Positions 40,386-50,099 are shown, counted from the first letter of the stretch. The stretch is DNA of 64,000 nucleotides from Nitrospirota bacterium (GCA_021825295.1 JAKAHV010000007.1:1-64000); one strand, 5' to 3'. The notes: generated from the letters alone by a model not told the origin. A program made the numbers and translations.

Positions 40386-41576
40386 TTGAATTTCAAAAAA
40401 GGGGTTTCATTGCGACCGGCAGAAGAAAGCTCATCCGGCGGCAGCAGAGAATTTCCAAGAAGATTTTTATTCCCCGCTTTACTTAGCATCTGTTTCTCAG
40501 TCCTGTCATTTTCGGCTTCGGGTGTTGCCTGGGCGCGCGGGGATATCTCAGCCAAGGCGGCTGTCGTCATGGACAGCCAGACCCACCGGATACTCTATGC
40601 AAAAAATGCCGACTTGAAGCTGAAGCCGGCCAGCACGACGAAGCTTGTCACGGCGATGGTGGTCCTTGACAGGCTGAGCCCGGACAAGATGGTGAGGGTC
40701 AGCAAGGAGGCCGCGTATACCCCGTCGATTCCGCCGCACCTCAGGCCCGGCGATGTAGTGTCCGTCCGCGATCTCCTCTATCTTGCCCTCATGCGCAGCA
40801 TAAACGGGGCGGCCGTCGCGCTTGCCCAGGCTGTTTCGGGCTCCGAGTCCGCCTTTGCCGTGCTCATGAACCAGAAGGCGGCATCGCTTAACGCGAAAGA
40901 AACCCATTATGTCAATGCGTCCGGACTGCCGGCGCCCGGGCAGTACATAACAGCGAGCGATCTGGCGTTGATACTTGACGGCGCCCTCCGTTACCCCTTG
41001 ATCAGGCAGATCATAAACACGAAGGAGAAGGATCTGGATATCGACGGGCGGCAAGTCTACCTGAGAAACACGGACAAGCTGCTGTGGTCGGATGATGACC
41101 TGATCGGCGGCAAGACAGGTTACACCAGGGCGGCCGAACACTGTCTGGTCTTTGCCGCATCGAAGGGGGACTGCACGCTCGTAACCTCGCTGCTTGGAGA
41201 ACGCGAGAGGGACAGGCTTTGGCTTGACGGCAAGAAGCTGCTCGAGAAAAGCTATCTGGTAGCAAACGGGGAGGCCGCCCCCGAGATATATAAAAGCCAC
41301 GTCGTTCTGACCTCGTATGAGCCGGCCAGGCACCATATACGCAGGCATCATGTGCTGCGCCGCTGGCACAGGAAGTCCGCAGTGAAGCACTATCGCGTCC
41401 ATTACCGCGTAAAAAGGCGGATGGCGCGGCGTCATATGCTGCGCAACCAGCGCGTGAAGCTTATAGCCAGGCATTACCTCCGCCATGATCATAAGAGAAG
41501 ATACCTGCATAAAAAGCGGTATTACCATAGAAAAAAAATTATTGTGAGAAAGAAGAAAAGAAACATCGCCGCATAG
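40386..41576 (+). CDS. D-alanyl-D-alanine carboxypeptidase (S11 family) with an extended basic C-terminal tail
   Basis: LKPASTTKLVTAMVVLDRL (SxxK), SINGAAVALAQ (SxN), GGKTGYTRAAEHCLV (KTG); tail about 85 aa of H/R/K/Y. Confidence 0.9.
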   Translation: MNFKKGVSLRPAEESSSGGSREFPRRFLFPALLSICFSVLSFSASGVAWARGDISAKAAVVMDSQTHRILYAKNADLKLKPASTTKLVTAMVVLDRLSPDKMVRVSKEAAYTPSIPPHLRPGDVVSVRDLLYLALMRSINGAAVALAQAVSGSESAFAVLMNQKAASLNAKETHYVNASGLPAPGQYITASDLALILDGALRYPLIRQIINTKEKDLDIDGRQVYLRNTDKLLWSDDDLIGGKTGYTRAAEHCLVFAASKGDCTLVTSLLGERERDRLWLDGKKLLEKSYLVANGEAAPEIYKSHVVLTSYEPARHHIRRHHVLRRWHRKSAVKHYRVHYRVKRRMARRHMLRNQRVKLIARHYLRHDHKRRYLHKKRYYHRKKIIVRKKKRNIAA

Positions 41577-41766
41577 CATGCCCCTTCCGCCCGGCATGCC
41601 AATCCCCGAAAGGGAAGCACGGGCCCCTTCGAAAAGAAAAAATCCATGGGAGCGAGAGCCGCGTTTCATTTTAGATGAATTCGGGATTTTTCAAGTGCCC
41701 TCATTTGACATGGCCGCGAATTATAAGTTAGTTTAAAAAAAGGGAAAAACACTTTTCAAAAAGCGA

Positions 41767-42684
41767 ATGGAAGAAAATAAAGAGGGACTGCCGTCTCCGG
41801 TCGACGGTTTCAATGGGCCCCGGAAGCTGCCGGGCATAGGCGTTCTTTTTGGCAGGAGCTGGGACCTCTACAGGAAGAGGTTGCAGGTTTTCAGCCTGAT
41901 ATATCTTTTCTATCTCACCCCTGTCATGCTGATATCGGCCCTCTGCTACTCGATCTGGAAGACGTTTCCGCACCCATTGAACCCGCTTGTGGCCGCCTGG
42001 ATAGCGGTTGGCGTGCTAATGGCCGTGCTGGTGTCGCTCTGGGGGCAGGCGGCCTTCGTTTATGCGATATCCGAGCCGGAGCTTGCCGCGAAGGCGCTTT
42101 TCCAGAAATCCACCCAGTCCCTCAGGAAGTTCACCTGGCTGTATCTTCTTTTCATGGCCCTGACGATAGCCGGGTTTGTGCTTTTAATCGTCCCGGGAAT
42201 GATTTTAGTGGTCTGGTTCTCTTTTTCCTTTTTCATCCTGGCCAGGGAAGGCCGGACAGGCATGAACGCCCTGATTGAAAGCCGGGAATACGTACGGGGA
42301 CACTGGTGGCCGGTCTTCTCGAGGTTGTTTGCCGTCTGGGCGCCCGCATATGCCGTCAGTTACGTGCCGGGGATAGGGCCGCTCGTGTCACTTCTTTTCA
42401 TGCCTTTGCTGATGGCGTACACATATAACCTGTATGAAGGCCTGGCGGCCATGAAAGGGGCTGTCCGCGAGCCAACTGAAGGGCAGCGGAAAAGGTGGGC
42501 CGTTTTGGCCGTCATCGGAGTCATTGTAACCGTATCGGCGGCCGCTTACACCGCGAGCCATTTCGATTTGAGATCAGTCTGGCTGGAGGAAACCGGGCAG
42601 AAGGCGGCCACCGCACCCAGGCCGGACACAAACAATTCACCCGCGCCGCCCCCCGTTCCCCCCGGTTCCCTTCGGAGCATATAG
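41767..42684 (+). CDS. Integral membrane protein of unknown function
   Basis: MEENKEGLPSPV... with about 6 hydrophobic segments; YRKRLQVFSLIYLFYLTPVMLISALCY. Confidence 0.7.
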   Translation: MEENKEGLPSPVDGFNGPRKLPGIGVLFGRSWDLYRKRLQVFSLIYLFYLTPVMLISALCYSIWKTFPHPLNPLVAAWIAVGVLMAVLVSLWGQAAFVYAISEPELAAKALFQKSTQSLRKFTWLYLLFMALTIAGFVLLIVPGMILVVWFSFSFFILAREGRTGMNALIESREYVRGHWWPVFSRLFAVWAPAYAVSYVPGIGPLVSLLFMPLLMAYTYNLYEGLAAMKGAVREPTEGQRKRWAVLAVIGVIVTVSAAAYTASHFDLRSVWLEETGQKAATAPRPDTNNSPAPPPVPPGSLRSI

Positions 42685-42861
42685 AACCTATCTCAAAATC
42701 GTTTCCGGCTGCAAGAGGCTGAAATCGCGGCATACGGTGTCACCAAGGGTAAATCGTCCTCAACGCAACTCTGTTGCGCCTCCGGGCGATTTCCCCTTTT
42801 CTCCTTGTCTGCCGCAATTTCCTCTCTCTTTCGCTTCAGAAACGATTTTGAGATAGGTTCT
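42683..42861 (+). repeat. 179-bp hairpin/MITE-like element, copy A
   Basis: AGAACCTATCTCAAAATC...GATTTTGAGATAGGTTCT; near-identical to copies B and C. Confidence 0.9.
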
Positions 42862-42966
42862 AAACAAATCTGTCCGAATACGTCCGGAACCGCACGACCG
42901 GATAAACGGCTGGACCGATATCGGGCATGAGAAGGGGAAGGGGCATTTTTCGGGATTAATCGCGGC

Positions 42967-43416
42967 TCAGGGTTGCATGGCAAACGTGCAAAACCAGAGG
43001 CACGCGCCGTTGCCGTGCAACTGTTTGCCGCGCAACTGGTATTTATTGGGGGACTGGTGGGGGCTGTGGCACGCGGTGCACCGGCTGGTCCTGACTGGCG
43101 GATGGAGGGGTTGCACCGTTTCCGTCCTGCCGTGGCATTGATAGCACAGCTCCGAGACGTTCCTAGGGATCGGCTTGAATCTGTGTCTGCCCTCGGTCCG
43201 GTGGCAGAAAACGCAGCCTCCCGCTGCCACCGGCCCGTGGACGTATTTCCCCTTGCCCATCCCGCTGTGGCATTTCGCCGTTACGCAGCCGGATTTTCCG
43301 GCAGACGGGGCCTGCCCGCCGGCGGAAACGGGGAAAACGGAAAGCAACAGCAGGGCCGCCGTATAAAAAAATAAAAATCGGAATCTGCGCAATTTGCCCA
43401 CAACGACACTCCCCAT
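42967..43416 (-). CDS. Exported multiheme cytochrome c (doubled CXXCH-type)
   Basis: Signal/anchor then CVTAKCH (CX4CH), CVFCH, CYQCH, CTACH. Confidence 0.82.
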   Translation of the reverse strand: MGSVVVGKLRRFRFLFFYTAALLLLSVFPVSAGGQAPSAGKSGCVTAKCHSGMGKGKYVHGPVAAGGCVFCHRTEGRHRFKPIPRNVSELCYQCHGRTETVQPLHPPVRTSRCTACHSPHQSPNKYQLRGKQLHGNGACLWFCTFAMQP

Positions 43417-43601
43417 GGGGTTTATAGGTAATCAGTGGTATGCTTTGCTTCCTGATGAAATTCTAGGCGATTGGAGCCGCGCTGTCAACCCTTGGTTGTA
43501 TTTTTTGAAAACCCGAGCGAGCGGCCGGCGGGAGGGGAAAAAGGTTCCCGCGGAAAACCGCGGGAATCTCAATCTTTCGCCAGGCTGGAGGCGGCTGTCC
43601 T

Positions 43602-44111
43602 TTATACGGACACCCTGGCCTTTTTCATCACCTCACGCAGGAAGAATGGCAGATCATCGGGCATACGGGAGGTGACCAGGTTGCCGTCCACAACGACTTC
43701 CTTGTCTTCGTAAACCGCCCCGGCCTCCTTAAGCTCCCTGGATACTTCCGGCCAGCATGTCATTCGCTTGCCGGCGGCCACGCCGGCGCTTATGAGTATC
43801 TGCGGGCCGTGGCAGATAGCTGCAACCGGCTTGCCTTTCTCCATGAAGTGGCGCGCCAGCCGAAGGGCAGCCTCTTCCTTTCGCACCCTGGAAGGGGCCT
43901 TGCCGCCGGGCAGAAACAGCATGTCGTATTCTTCCGCGTTTGTCTCTTCGAATGTCTTGTTTGCCGCGATCTCGTAATCGTGTTTCCCCTTGATCTTTTC
44001 CCTTTTCCTGGATGCGATGTCCACGTCGAAACCCTCTTCCCTGAAACGATAGTACGGCACGAGCATTTCGAGGTCTTCGAAGCCGTCCGCGCTCAGTATC
44101 AGTATCTTCAT
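43602..44111 (-). CDS. DJ-1/PfpI family protein
   Basis: MKILILSADGFEDLEMLVPYYRFREEGFDVDIAS...VAAICHGPQILISAGVAAGKRMT. Confidence 0.9.
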   Translation of the reverse strand: MKILILSADGFEDLEMLVPYYRFREEGFDVDIASRKREKIKGKHDYEIAANKTFEETNAEEYDMLFLPGGKAPSRVRKEEAALRLARHFMEKGKPVAAICHGPQILISAGVAAGKRMTCWPEVSRELKEAGAVYEDKEVVVDGNLVTSRMPDDLPFFLREVMKKARVSV

Positions 44112-44309
44112 CTTTGTGCCTCCTTTTTGGAAAACAGACCTAATGACCTTTCCAAATAAATGTTACCGCAGGGGTTTTTTATGTCAAATGCCGGAGGGCT
44201 GATGGGCCTTCAACTTAAATATCGGAATAATATAAAAATTTGCCTTTACATTAGCCTGAAAATATTTTAAAATTACTATGCTTTGATTTCTAAACGGAGG
44301 TAGCATGAC

Positions 44310-44555
44310 GTGGTAAAGATAAGGCTCATGAGAATGGGCGCACACAAGAGCCCCTCTTACAGGATAGTCGTCGCCAACTCGACAGCGCGCCGTGATGGCC
44401 CTTTCGTGGAGATACTTGGCACCTATGACCCTAAGAAGAACCCTTTTGAATTGAAAGTAGACGGGGAGAAGGCCGCGAAGTGGTTGAAACAGGGAGCGCA
44501 ACCTACGGATACCGTCAGGAAGTTATTGGTAAAGGCGGGCGTGCTTTCAGTCTGA
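44310..44555 (+). CDS. rpsP: 30S ribosomal protein S16
   Basis: [42 protein letters not shown] cggagg, GTG start. Confidence 0.97.
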   Translation: MVKIRLMRMGAHKSPSYRIVVANSTARRDGPFVEILGTYDPKKNPFELKVDGEKAAKWLKQGAQPTDTVRKLLVKAGVLSV

Positions 44556-44579
44556 TAACCTTGCGGGGGGTGGAGAAGG

Positions 44580-44810
44580 ATGAAAAGCTTGATTGAGGCG
44601 ATGGCGAAGGCGCTTGTTGACAAGCCTGAAAGCGTTGCGGTCACGGAAGTTGAGGGCGAAAGGACGACGGTTTTCGAGCTGAGAGTGGACACTGCCGACC
44701 TGGGCAAGGTCATAGGCAAGCAGGGCAAAACGGCCAGGGCCATGAGGACCATACTCAGCGCCGCGGGCACCAAGCTGGGCAAGCGCTGCGTCCTCGAAAT
44801 CCTCGAGTAA
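44580..44810 (+). CDS. khpA: KH-domain RNA-binding protein
   Basis: [56 protein letters not shown]. Confidence 0.93.
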   Translation: MKSLIEAMAKALVDKPESVAVTEVEGERTTVFELRVDTADLGKVIGKQGKTARAMRTILSAAGTKLGKRCVLEILE

Positions 44811-44860
44811 GGCATTTTTCTCCGTTAAAAACCCCGGAAGGGGCGGAAAAAACGATTTCT

Positions 44861-44890
44861 GGGGGTGGCGGCGAATGCCCCCTTTTTTTT
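44861..44890 (+). terminator. Putative Rho-independent terminator between khpA and trmD
   Basis: GGGGGtggcggcgaatgCCCCCTTTTTTTT. Confidence 0.65.
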
Positions 44891-44944
44891 ATTCCACCCA
44901 TGCAGGCGGCAGGCGAAAACTTCCCAGGCGGCGAACAAAGGACC

Positions 44945-44994
44945 GGAACCTGTCTGAAAATTGATTTTGAAGCGAAAGAGAGAAGAAAATGCGG
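44945..44994 (-). repeat. Half-copy of the 179-bp element, forming the trmD leader
   Basis: ggaacctgtctgaaaattgattttgaagcgaaagagagaagaaaatgcgg vs copy C agaacctatctcaaaattgattttgaagcgaaagagaaaagaaatcgcgg. Confidence 0.75.
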
Positions 44995-45738
44995 CTTGCC
45001 GTCATAACCCTCTTCCCGGAGGTCTTCCAGGCGTATATGGGGGTGGGAATCATGAGGCGCGCGGTGGAGAGGTCCCTGGTGGATTTTGAGGTCCTCCATT
45101 TGAGGGATTTCACCTCAGACAGGCACAGGACCGTGGATGATTATCCATACGGCGGCGGGCCGGGGATGGTAATGAAGCCGGAACCGGTGCACGAGGCCGT
45201 AAAACATGCGAAAAAAGACGGACTGCCCACGCTGACCATACTCTTAAGCCCGCAGGGCAGGCCCTTTACGCAGCAGATGGCAAAAGGGCTTTCGGAAGAG
45301 AAAAGGCGGCTTCTGTTCATCTGCGGCAGGTACGAGGGCATTGACGAGAGGGTAATACAGAGTCTCGTGGACGAGGAGATATCGATAGGGGATTATGTCC
45401 TGACTGGCGGAGAACTGCCGGCTTTGGTTATAATAGACGCCGTCGTGAGATTGCTGCCGGGGGCGCTTGGGGACGAAGACTCGCTCAGGGAGGAGTCTTT
45501 CTCCTGGGGTATCCTCGATTATCCCCATTACACGAGGCCGCCCGAATGGAACGGGATGGCGGTGCCGGAGGTCCTTCTGTCGGGCAACCACAGGCAGATT
45601 GTCCAGTGGCGCAGAAAAGAGGCTCTCAGGCGCACCTTGAGGAAAAGGCCGGAGCTTCTCCGGCTGGCGGGGCTCACCCCGGAAGATCATGAACTTATTC
45701 GCAAGATAAAGGAGGAAGACTATGAACCTGATAAATAG
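44989..45738 (+). CDS. trmD: tRNA (guanine-37-N1)-methyltransferase
   Basis: [24 protein letters not shown]...[17 protein letters not shown]...[13 protein letters not shown]...[14 protein letters not shown]. Confidence 0.97.
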   Translation: MRLAVITLFPEVFQAYMGVGIMRRAVERSLVDFEVLHLRDFTSDRHRTVDDYPYGGGPGMVMKPEPVHEAVKHAKKDGLPTLTILLSPQGRPFTQQMAKGLSEEKRRLLFICGRYEGIDERVIQSLVDEEISIGDYVLTGGELPALVIIDAVVRLLPGALGDEDSLREESFSWGILDYPHYTRPPEWNGMAVPEVLLSGNHRQIVQWRRKEALRRTLRKRPELLRLAGLTPEDHELIRKIKEEDYEPDK

Positions 45739-46072
45739 TGTGGAGGAGGGGTACAGGCGGGAGGTCCCCCCTTTTAACGTCGGTGACACAATCCGCGTTT
45801 ATATGAAAGTCATAGAAGGCGACAAGGAAAGAATACAGCCTTTCGAGGGCACCGTCATAGCCAGAAAGGGCGGAGGCATCAGGGAGACCTTCATGGTCAG
45901 GAAGATATCCTTCGGGGTCGGCGTCGAGAGGATATTCCCAGTGCATTCCCCTTTTATCCAGGAGGTCAAGGTGGTCAGGCAGGGAGATGTCAAGCGGGCG
46001 AAACTCTATTACCTGAGGGAGAAAAAGGGCAAAGCCGCGAAGCTGAAGGAAAAGCAGCTTGTAAGGAAGTAA
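45722..46072 (+). CDS. rplS: 50S ribosomal protein L19
   Basis: [62 protein letters not shown]. Confidence 0.97.
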   Translation: MNLINSVEEGYRREVPPFNVGDTIRVYMKVIEGDKERIQPFEGTVIARKGGGIRETFMVRKISFGVGVERIFPVHSPFIQEVKVVRQGDVKRAKLYYLREKKGKAAKLKEKQLVRK

Positions 46073-46095
46073 ACATAAGCTCTTTCAAGAATACA

Positions 46096-46133
46096 AAAAA
46101 GGAAGGCGGGCGAGCCCGCCTTCCTTTTTTTTC
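46096..46133 (+). terminator. Rho-independent terminator after rplS
   Basis: AAGGAAGGCGGGcgaGCCCGCCTTCCTTTTTTTT. Confidence 0.93.
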
Positions 46134-46138
46134 ATTTT

Positions 46139-46231
46139 ACTGGCGCCTCAGCAACCCCTCTTCCCGTTTTTGGCGGGAGGTGGCTTTGTGCCATACGGTT
46201 TCCCGTATTTTACCTTTTATGAGGCGTCAGT
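46139..46231. repeat. 93-bp intergenic palindromic element
   Basis: ACTGGCGCCTCA (46139-46150) vs TGAGGCGTCAGT (46220-46231), one mismatch; internal ATACGG/CCGTAT. Confidence 0.5.
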
Positions 46232-46560
46232 TAATTATCTTCTATCACATGGTCCGCCCCTTGTCAAGACTATTGTCAAGCGGCTAGCGCCTCAGTTTGC
46301 CGGACGATGGCGATTTCGCTTTTTTGGGCTTTTTTCTGCCGCTGCATGGCCTCGCTCCGCTGCATCTCCGAAACTCGCCTTCGGGGCTGGCCCCTTCGGC
46401 TCAGACAGCCGGAGATGCGGCCGTTTCGCTTCGCCGGCATCGGCCACGAAAATAAGCCATGCCGCTCAATCTGCCATCTGCCCGGCCTGCATAGTCAAAC
46501 AGATGCATTACCGTCAAGCGCATTGTCAAGACCTCTCCTGTCAGGGGCAAAAAAGCGGCC

Positions 46561-46821
46561 CTACCAGGTCTGGCCCACCCCGAGATCGACGTTTTCTTCC
46601 ATTGTATGGATCATGCGGGCTTCGGCTTCCTTAAGGGCCGTTTCCCTGTCGTCCGGAATTTCGACGAGCCATGTGTCTTCATCGGCACGGTTCAGTTCCG
46701 TCATGACGGCATCGTGGAGGTTCCGCGTGGTGAAATTCAGGATTTTGTCTTTCTTGGCCGTGATGCGCTCCTCTACTTCCCTCAGATACTTTTGACGGTA
46801 CTCGTTGACATCGATCTTCAT
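46561..46821 (-). CDS. Conserved hypothetical protein, 86 aa
   Basis: MKIDVNEYRQKYLREVEERITAKKDKILNFTTRNLHDAVMTELNRADEDTW; coherent charged small protein. Confidence 0.55.
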   Translation of the reverse strand: MKIDVNEYRQKYLREVEERITAKKDKILNFTTRNLHDAVMTELNRADEDTWLVEIPDDRETALKEAEARMIHTMEENVDLGVGQTW

Positions 46822-47025
46822 AAGCCCTCCTTCTTTGAAGATTTCTGGGTTTCACTGCAAAAGTTTTTTTCCCGTTGCCCCGTTGTGCCGCTGCCCCCTT
46901 TCCTTCTGCAAGGAGTATAAGTGAAAATTTTTGACAATTCAAGCTCTATTATTTAAGATAATCGCCTGAATGGCAGCAGTATTGAGGGAGCCGCCCCGGG
47001 GCGGCCGGGACTATGGTGTAATCTG

Positions 47026-47880
47026 GTGAAATTGATGCGGGTTTTTGCGGCGGCGGCGGTCCTGTCGCTTATGGGCGCGGGACTGGCGCACGCCGCGGGG
47101 TCTTTTAATCCCGGCTCCGGCGACCTGGGCTTTACCCTGATGGCGGGCTATGACGCCAGTTACCTCGACTATGAAGAGAGGGATATGAACGGCGCCGTCC
47201 TGGACCGGGATTACGGCTACCTGAATGGCCTCTATGGCGAGGCGAGGTTTGAAGGCAGGATTGTATGGACGAGGCTGACCGCTGATCGTTCCTGGACAAA
47301 CAACGCGACATACGACGGGGCATTGCTGGACGGGACGCCGTCGAAATTTTCAACCAGGGAGAGGATCAGCCTGTACGAAGGCGACATCGGCGCCAAGGTT
47401 TTAAACGCCGGAACCAGCACCCTTGCGCCCTATCTGGGCGTCGGCCGCAGAATATGGTGGAGGGGAGCCGATATCCTGCCGGATTATATTGAAAAATATT
47501 CCTGGTACTTCGGCGCGATAGGGCTCAATTATGTCTGGAGGGTAGGCAGGCTTACGGTAGGGGCGGACATAGCCGTCCATATCCCCTTCAATATGAGGAT
47601 GACCACCAACAAGGCCGGGTTGTTTGACGAGACCACATTCAAGCTGAAAAAGAGAGTGGGGTTTGAAGCCCGGTTGCCGTTTACCTATAATATTTACAGG
47701 AGGCTTGCAAGTCCGGATAAGATATTCATTTTCATGACACCCTATTATCAGTACTGGCCGATCGGGGCCAGCGCCCCGATGGCGCTGACAGGAGACGTGG
47801 CCCCCCGGGAAGTCGACTACGAGCCCGACAGCAGGACCGATTTATACGGGGCCGATATGGGCCTGGGGGTGAATTTTTAA
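47026..47880 (+). CDS. Outer-membrane beta-barrel protein, paralog 1
   Basis: Signal peptide MKLMRVFAAAAVLSLMGAGLAHA; alternating strands; terminal DSRTDLYGADMGLGVNF; GTG start. Confidence 0.8.
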   Translation: MKLMRVFAAAAVLSLMGAGLAHAAGSFNPGSGDLGFTLMAGYDASYLDYEERDMNGAVLDRDYGYLNGLYGEARFEGRIVWTRLTADRSWTNNATYDGALLDGTPSKFSTRERISLYEGDIGAKVLNAGTSTLAPYLGVGRRIWWRGADILPDYIEKYSWYFGAIGLNYVWRVGRLTVGADIAVHIPFNMRMTTNKAGLFDETTFKLKKRVGFEARLPFTYNIYRRLASPDKIFIFMTPYYQYWPIGASAPMALTGDVAPREVDYEPDSRTDLYGADMGLGVNF

Positions 47881-47916
47881 TTTCTGATCCCCCGCTATTA
47901 TTCCATCCCCCTGCTT

Positions 47917-48095
47917 AGAACCTATCTCAAAATCGCTTCTGGCTGCAAGAGGCTGAAATCGTGGCATACGGCGTCGCCAAGAGAAAATCGTCCTCAACGC
48001 AACGTTGTTGCGCCTCCGGGCGATTTTCCCTTTTCTCCTTGTCTGCCTCGATTTCCACTCTCTTTCGCTTCAAAATCAATTTTGAGATAGGTTCT
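47917..48095 (+). repeat. 179-bp hairpin/MITE-like element, copy B
   Basis: AGAACCTATCTCAAAATC...ATTTTGAGATAGGTTCT, same length as A and C. Confidence 0.9.
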
Positions 48096-48243
48096 CTGCT
48101 CAAAAGAGTTTGTAATTCAGTAATAAAGGTGAAAATTTCTTGAAAATTCAAGCCCTGTTGTTTAAGATAGGCAGCCAAATGGCCGATTAAGATAAGCAGG
48201 GTCAAATCAGTTGCGGGGACCGGACGAAGGAGGATTTAAACTT

Positions 48244-49095
48244 GTGAAACTGATGCGGGTTTTGGCAGCGGCGGCGGTCCTGTCGTTTATGGGGGCCGGC
48301 GCGGCGCAGGCGGCCGGCTCCCTGAATCCGGGCTCCGGCAATCTGGGTTTTACCATGATGGTGGGCTATAACGCGAGTTATATCGATTACAAGGAAACGG
48401 CTGAATACAGGGGGGCCATTGACCGTGATTACGGCTACTTAAACGGCATCGACGCGGAGATAAGGTTTGAAAGCGGGCTCGTCTGGACGAGGTTCGCCGC
48501 GGATTACTCCTGGACGCATAATTCGACATATGACGGCGCATTATGGGACGGCACGCCAGTCAAGGCCTCCAACCATGAAAGGATCAACCTGTATGAAGGC
48601 GACATCGGCTTCAAGGCCCTGAATGTCAAGACCAGCACGCTGACGCCGTATGTGGGTATCGGCTACAGGCTCTGGCACAGGGGAATGGACGAGCCCCCGA
48701 ATTATATCGAGAAATATTCCTGGTATTTCGCGGCCATAGGCATAAATTATGTCTGGAGGATCGACAGGTCGACTTTCGGGCTGGATGTTGCGGCCCATAT
48801 TCCTTTTGACATGAAGCTGGCTACTAATTTCGCCGGGCAGGCGCCCGAGTTTTCTGGAAATCTGAAAAAGAGAGTGGGGTTTGAGGTCCGGCTGCCCTTC
48901 ACTTATGATTTTTGCAGAAATCGGGCGAATTCACGCAGGGCCTTCCTCTTCCTTACCCCGTATTACCAGTACTGGGCAATCGGGGCCAGTGAGCCGGTGA
49001 CGATAAACCTGGCCGGGACGCCGACACCCGTCATGGAGCCTGACAGCAGGACGGACATATATGGCGCAGACGCGGGCGCGGGGGTGAATTTTTAA
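48244..49095 (+). CDS. Outer-membrane beta-barrel protein, paralog 2
   Basis: VKLMRVLAAAAVLSFMGAGAAQA; co-linear with paralog 1, terminal DSRTDIYGADAGAGVNF; SD aaggagg. Confidence 0.8.
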   Translation: MKLMRVLAAAAVLSFMGAGAAQAAGSLNPGSGNLGFTMMVGYNASYIDYKETAEYRGAIDRDYGYLNGIDAEIRFESGLVWTRFAADYSWTHNSTYDGALWDGTPVKASNHERINLYEGDIGFKALNVKTSTLTPYVGIGYRLWHRGMDEPPNYIEKYSWYFAAIGINYVWRIDRSTFGLDVAAHIPFDMKLATNFAGQAPEFSGNLKKRVGFEVRLPFTYDFCRNRANSRRAFLFLTPYYQYWAIGASEPVTINLAGTPTPVMEPDSRTDIYGADAGAGVNF

Positions 49096-49225
49096 TTTCC
49101 GGCCTTTTGTCCTATCGTTCTTCCAGCCCTTTTGTTTATTGCCTGAAAGGGTTTATAATAAGGCGTGGGGGTCTTTTTAATAAGACTTTAGTTCAAAACG
49201 CCAGGGAATAGGGAAGGAGGCGCGC

Positions 49226-49426
49226 ATGTTTGAAGGCCTGTTCCAGCCGGTGCATCTGATTCTGGTGCTGCTGATAGTGCTTCTGATCTTCGGTCCGGGT
49301 AAGTTGCCGCAGATCGGGGCGGGGCTCGGCAAGAGCATCAGGGATTTCAAGAAGGCCTTGCAGGGCAAGGACGAAATCGAGCTCAAACCCGAGCCGGAAG
49401 ACAAGAAGACAGAGGAAAAGAAGTAA
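49226..49426 (+). CDS. tatA: Sec-independent translocase TatA/TatE
   Basis: MFEGLFQPVHLILVLLIVLLIFGPGKLPQIGAGLGKSIRDFKKAL. Confidence 0.95.
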   Translation: MFEGLFQPVHLILVLLIVLLIFGPGKLPQIGAGLGKSIRDFKKALQGKDEIELKPEPEDKKTEEKK

Positions 49427-49427
49427 G

Positions 49428-49964
49428 CTAACTCTCCATATCTGTCTCGATATCGAGTGTAATTGAGACTTCCTTTGCCGCCATCAGGCCGCCATTAACC
49501 GGCAGGTTCCCCCAGGTCATACCGAAATCCTCCCGGTTTATCACGGCCGCCCCTGTAAAACCGAGACTCGTTTCTCCGCCGATGGATTCCGGCAATTTGA
49601 CCGGTCCCGAATACTCGCTCCAGACAGTGACCGGACGTGTCACGCCGTGCAGCGTCAGCTCCCCCGTTACGCGGATGCGGTTGCCCCCCAGCGGTTCGGC
49701 CTTGGTGCTTTTGAAGACGATCTTTGGGTGCCTGGCAGCGTCAAGGAAATCGGGAGCAAGCAGGTGCTCGTCCCTTTTTTTAACACCTGTCTGCACGGTC
49801 GAGACGTCTATCTCCGCCTGGACGGAAAGGCCGCCGGGGTCCGCGGGGTCGAAGGATATCGCGCCGGTCATCCCGCTCATGATACCCCTGATGTTTGCCA
49901 GCATCAGGTATTTGATCGAAAAGGCCGCAATCGAATGATCGGAATCTATTACCCACCTGGACAT
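49428..49964 (-). CDS. YceI family protein
   Basis: WVIDSDHSIAAFSIKYLMLANIRGIMSGMTGAISFDP...LTLHGVTRPVTVW. Confidence 0.92.
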   Translation of the reverse strand: MSRWVIDSDHSIAAFSIKYLMLANIRGIMSGMTGAISFDPADPGGLSVQAEIDVSTVQTGVKKRDEHLLAPDFLDAARHPKIVFKSTKAEPLGGNRIRVTGELTLHGVTRPVTVWSEYSGPVKLPESIGGETSLGFTGAAVINREDFGMTWGNLPVNGGLMAAKEVSITLDIETDMES

Positions 49965-50099
49965 GCTACCTGCCTCCGTCTCATGTTTACGGCATTTGAT
50001 TCAAAGTATATCAGCTTTGCGCGGTTAGACAAGGGAGTTTTGCCGGGATATAATTTTTACTGGCCGCAGGGAAAGTGAAAGTCTCTTTGGGAGGGCAAA

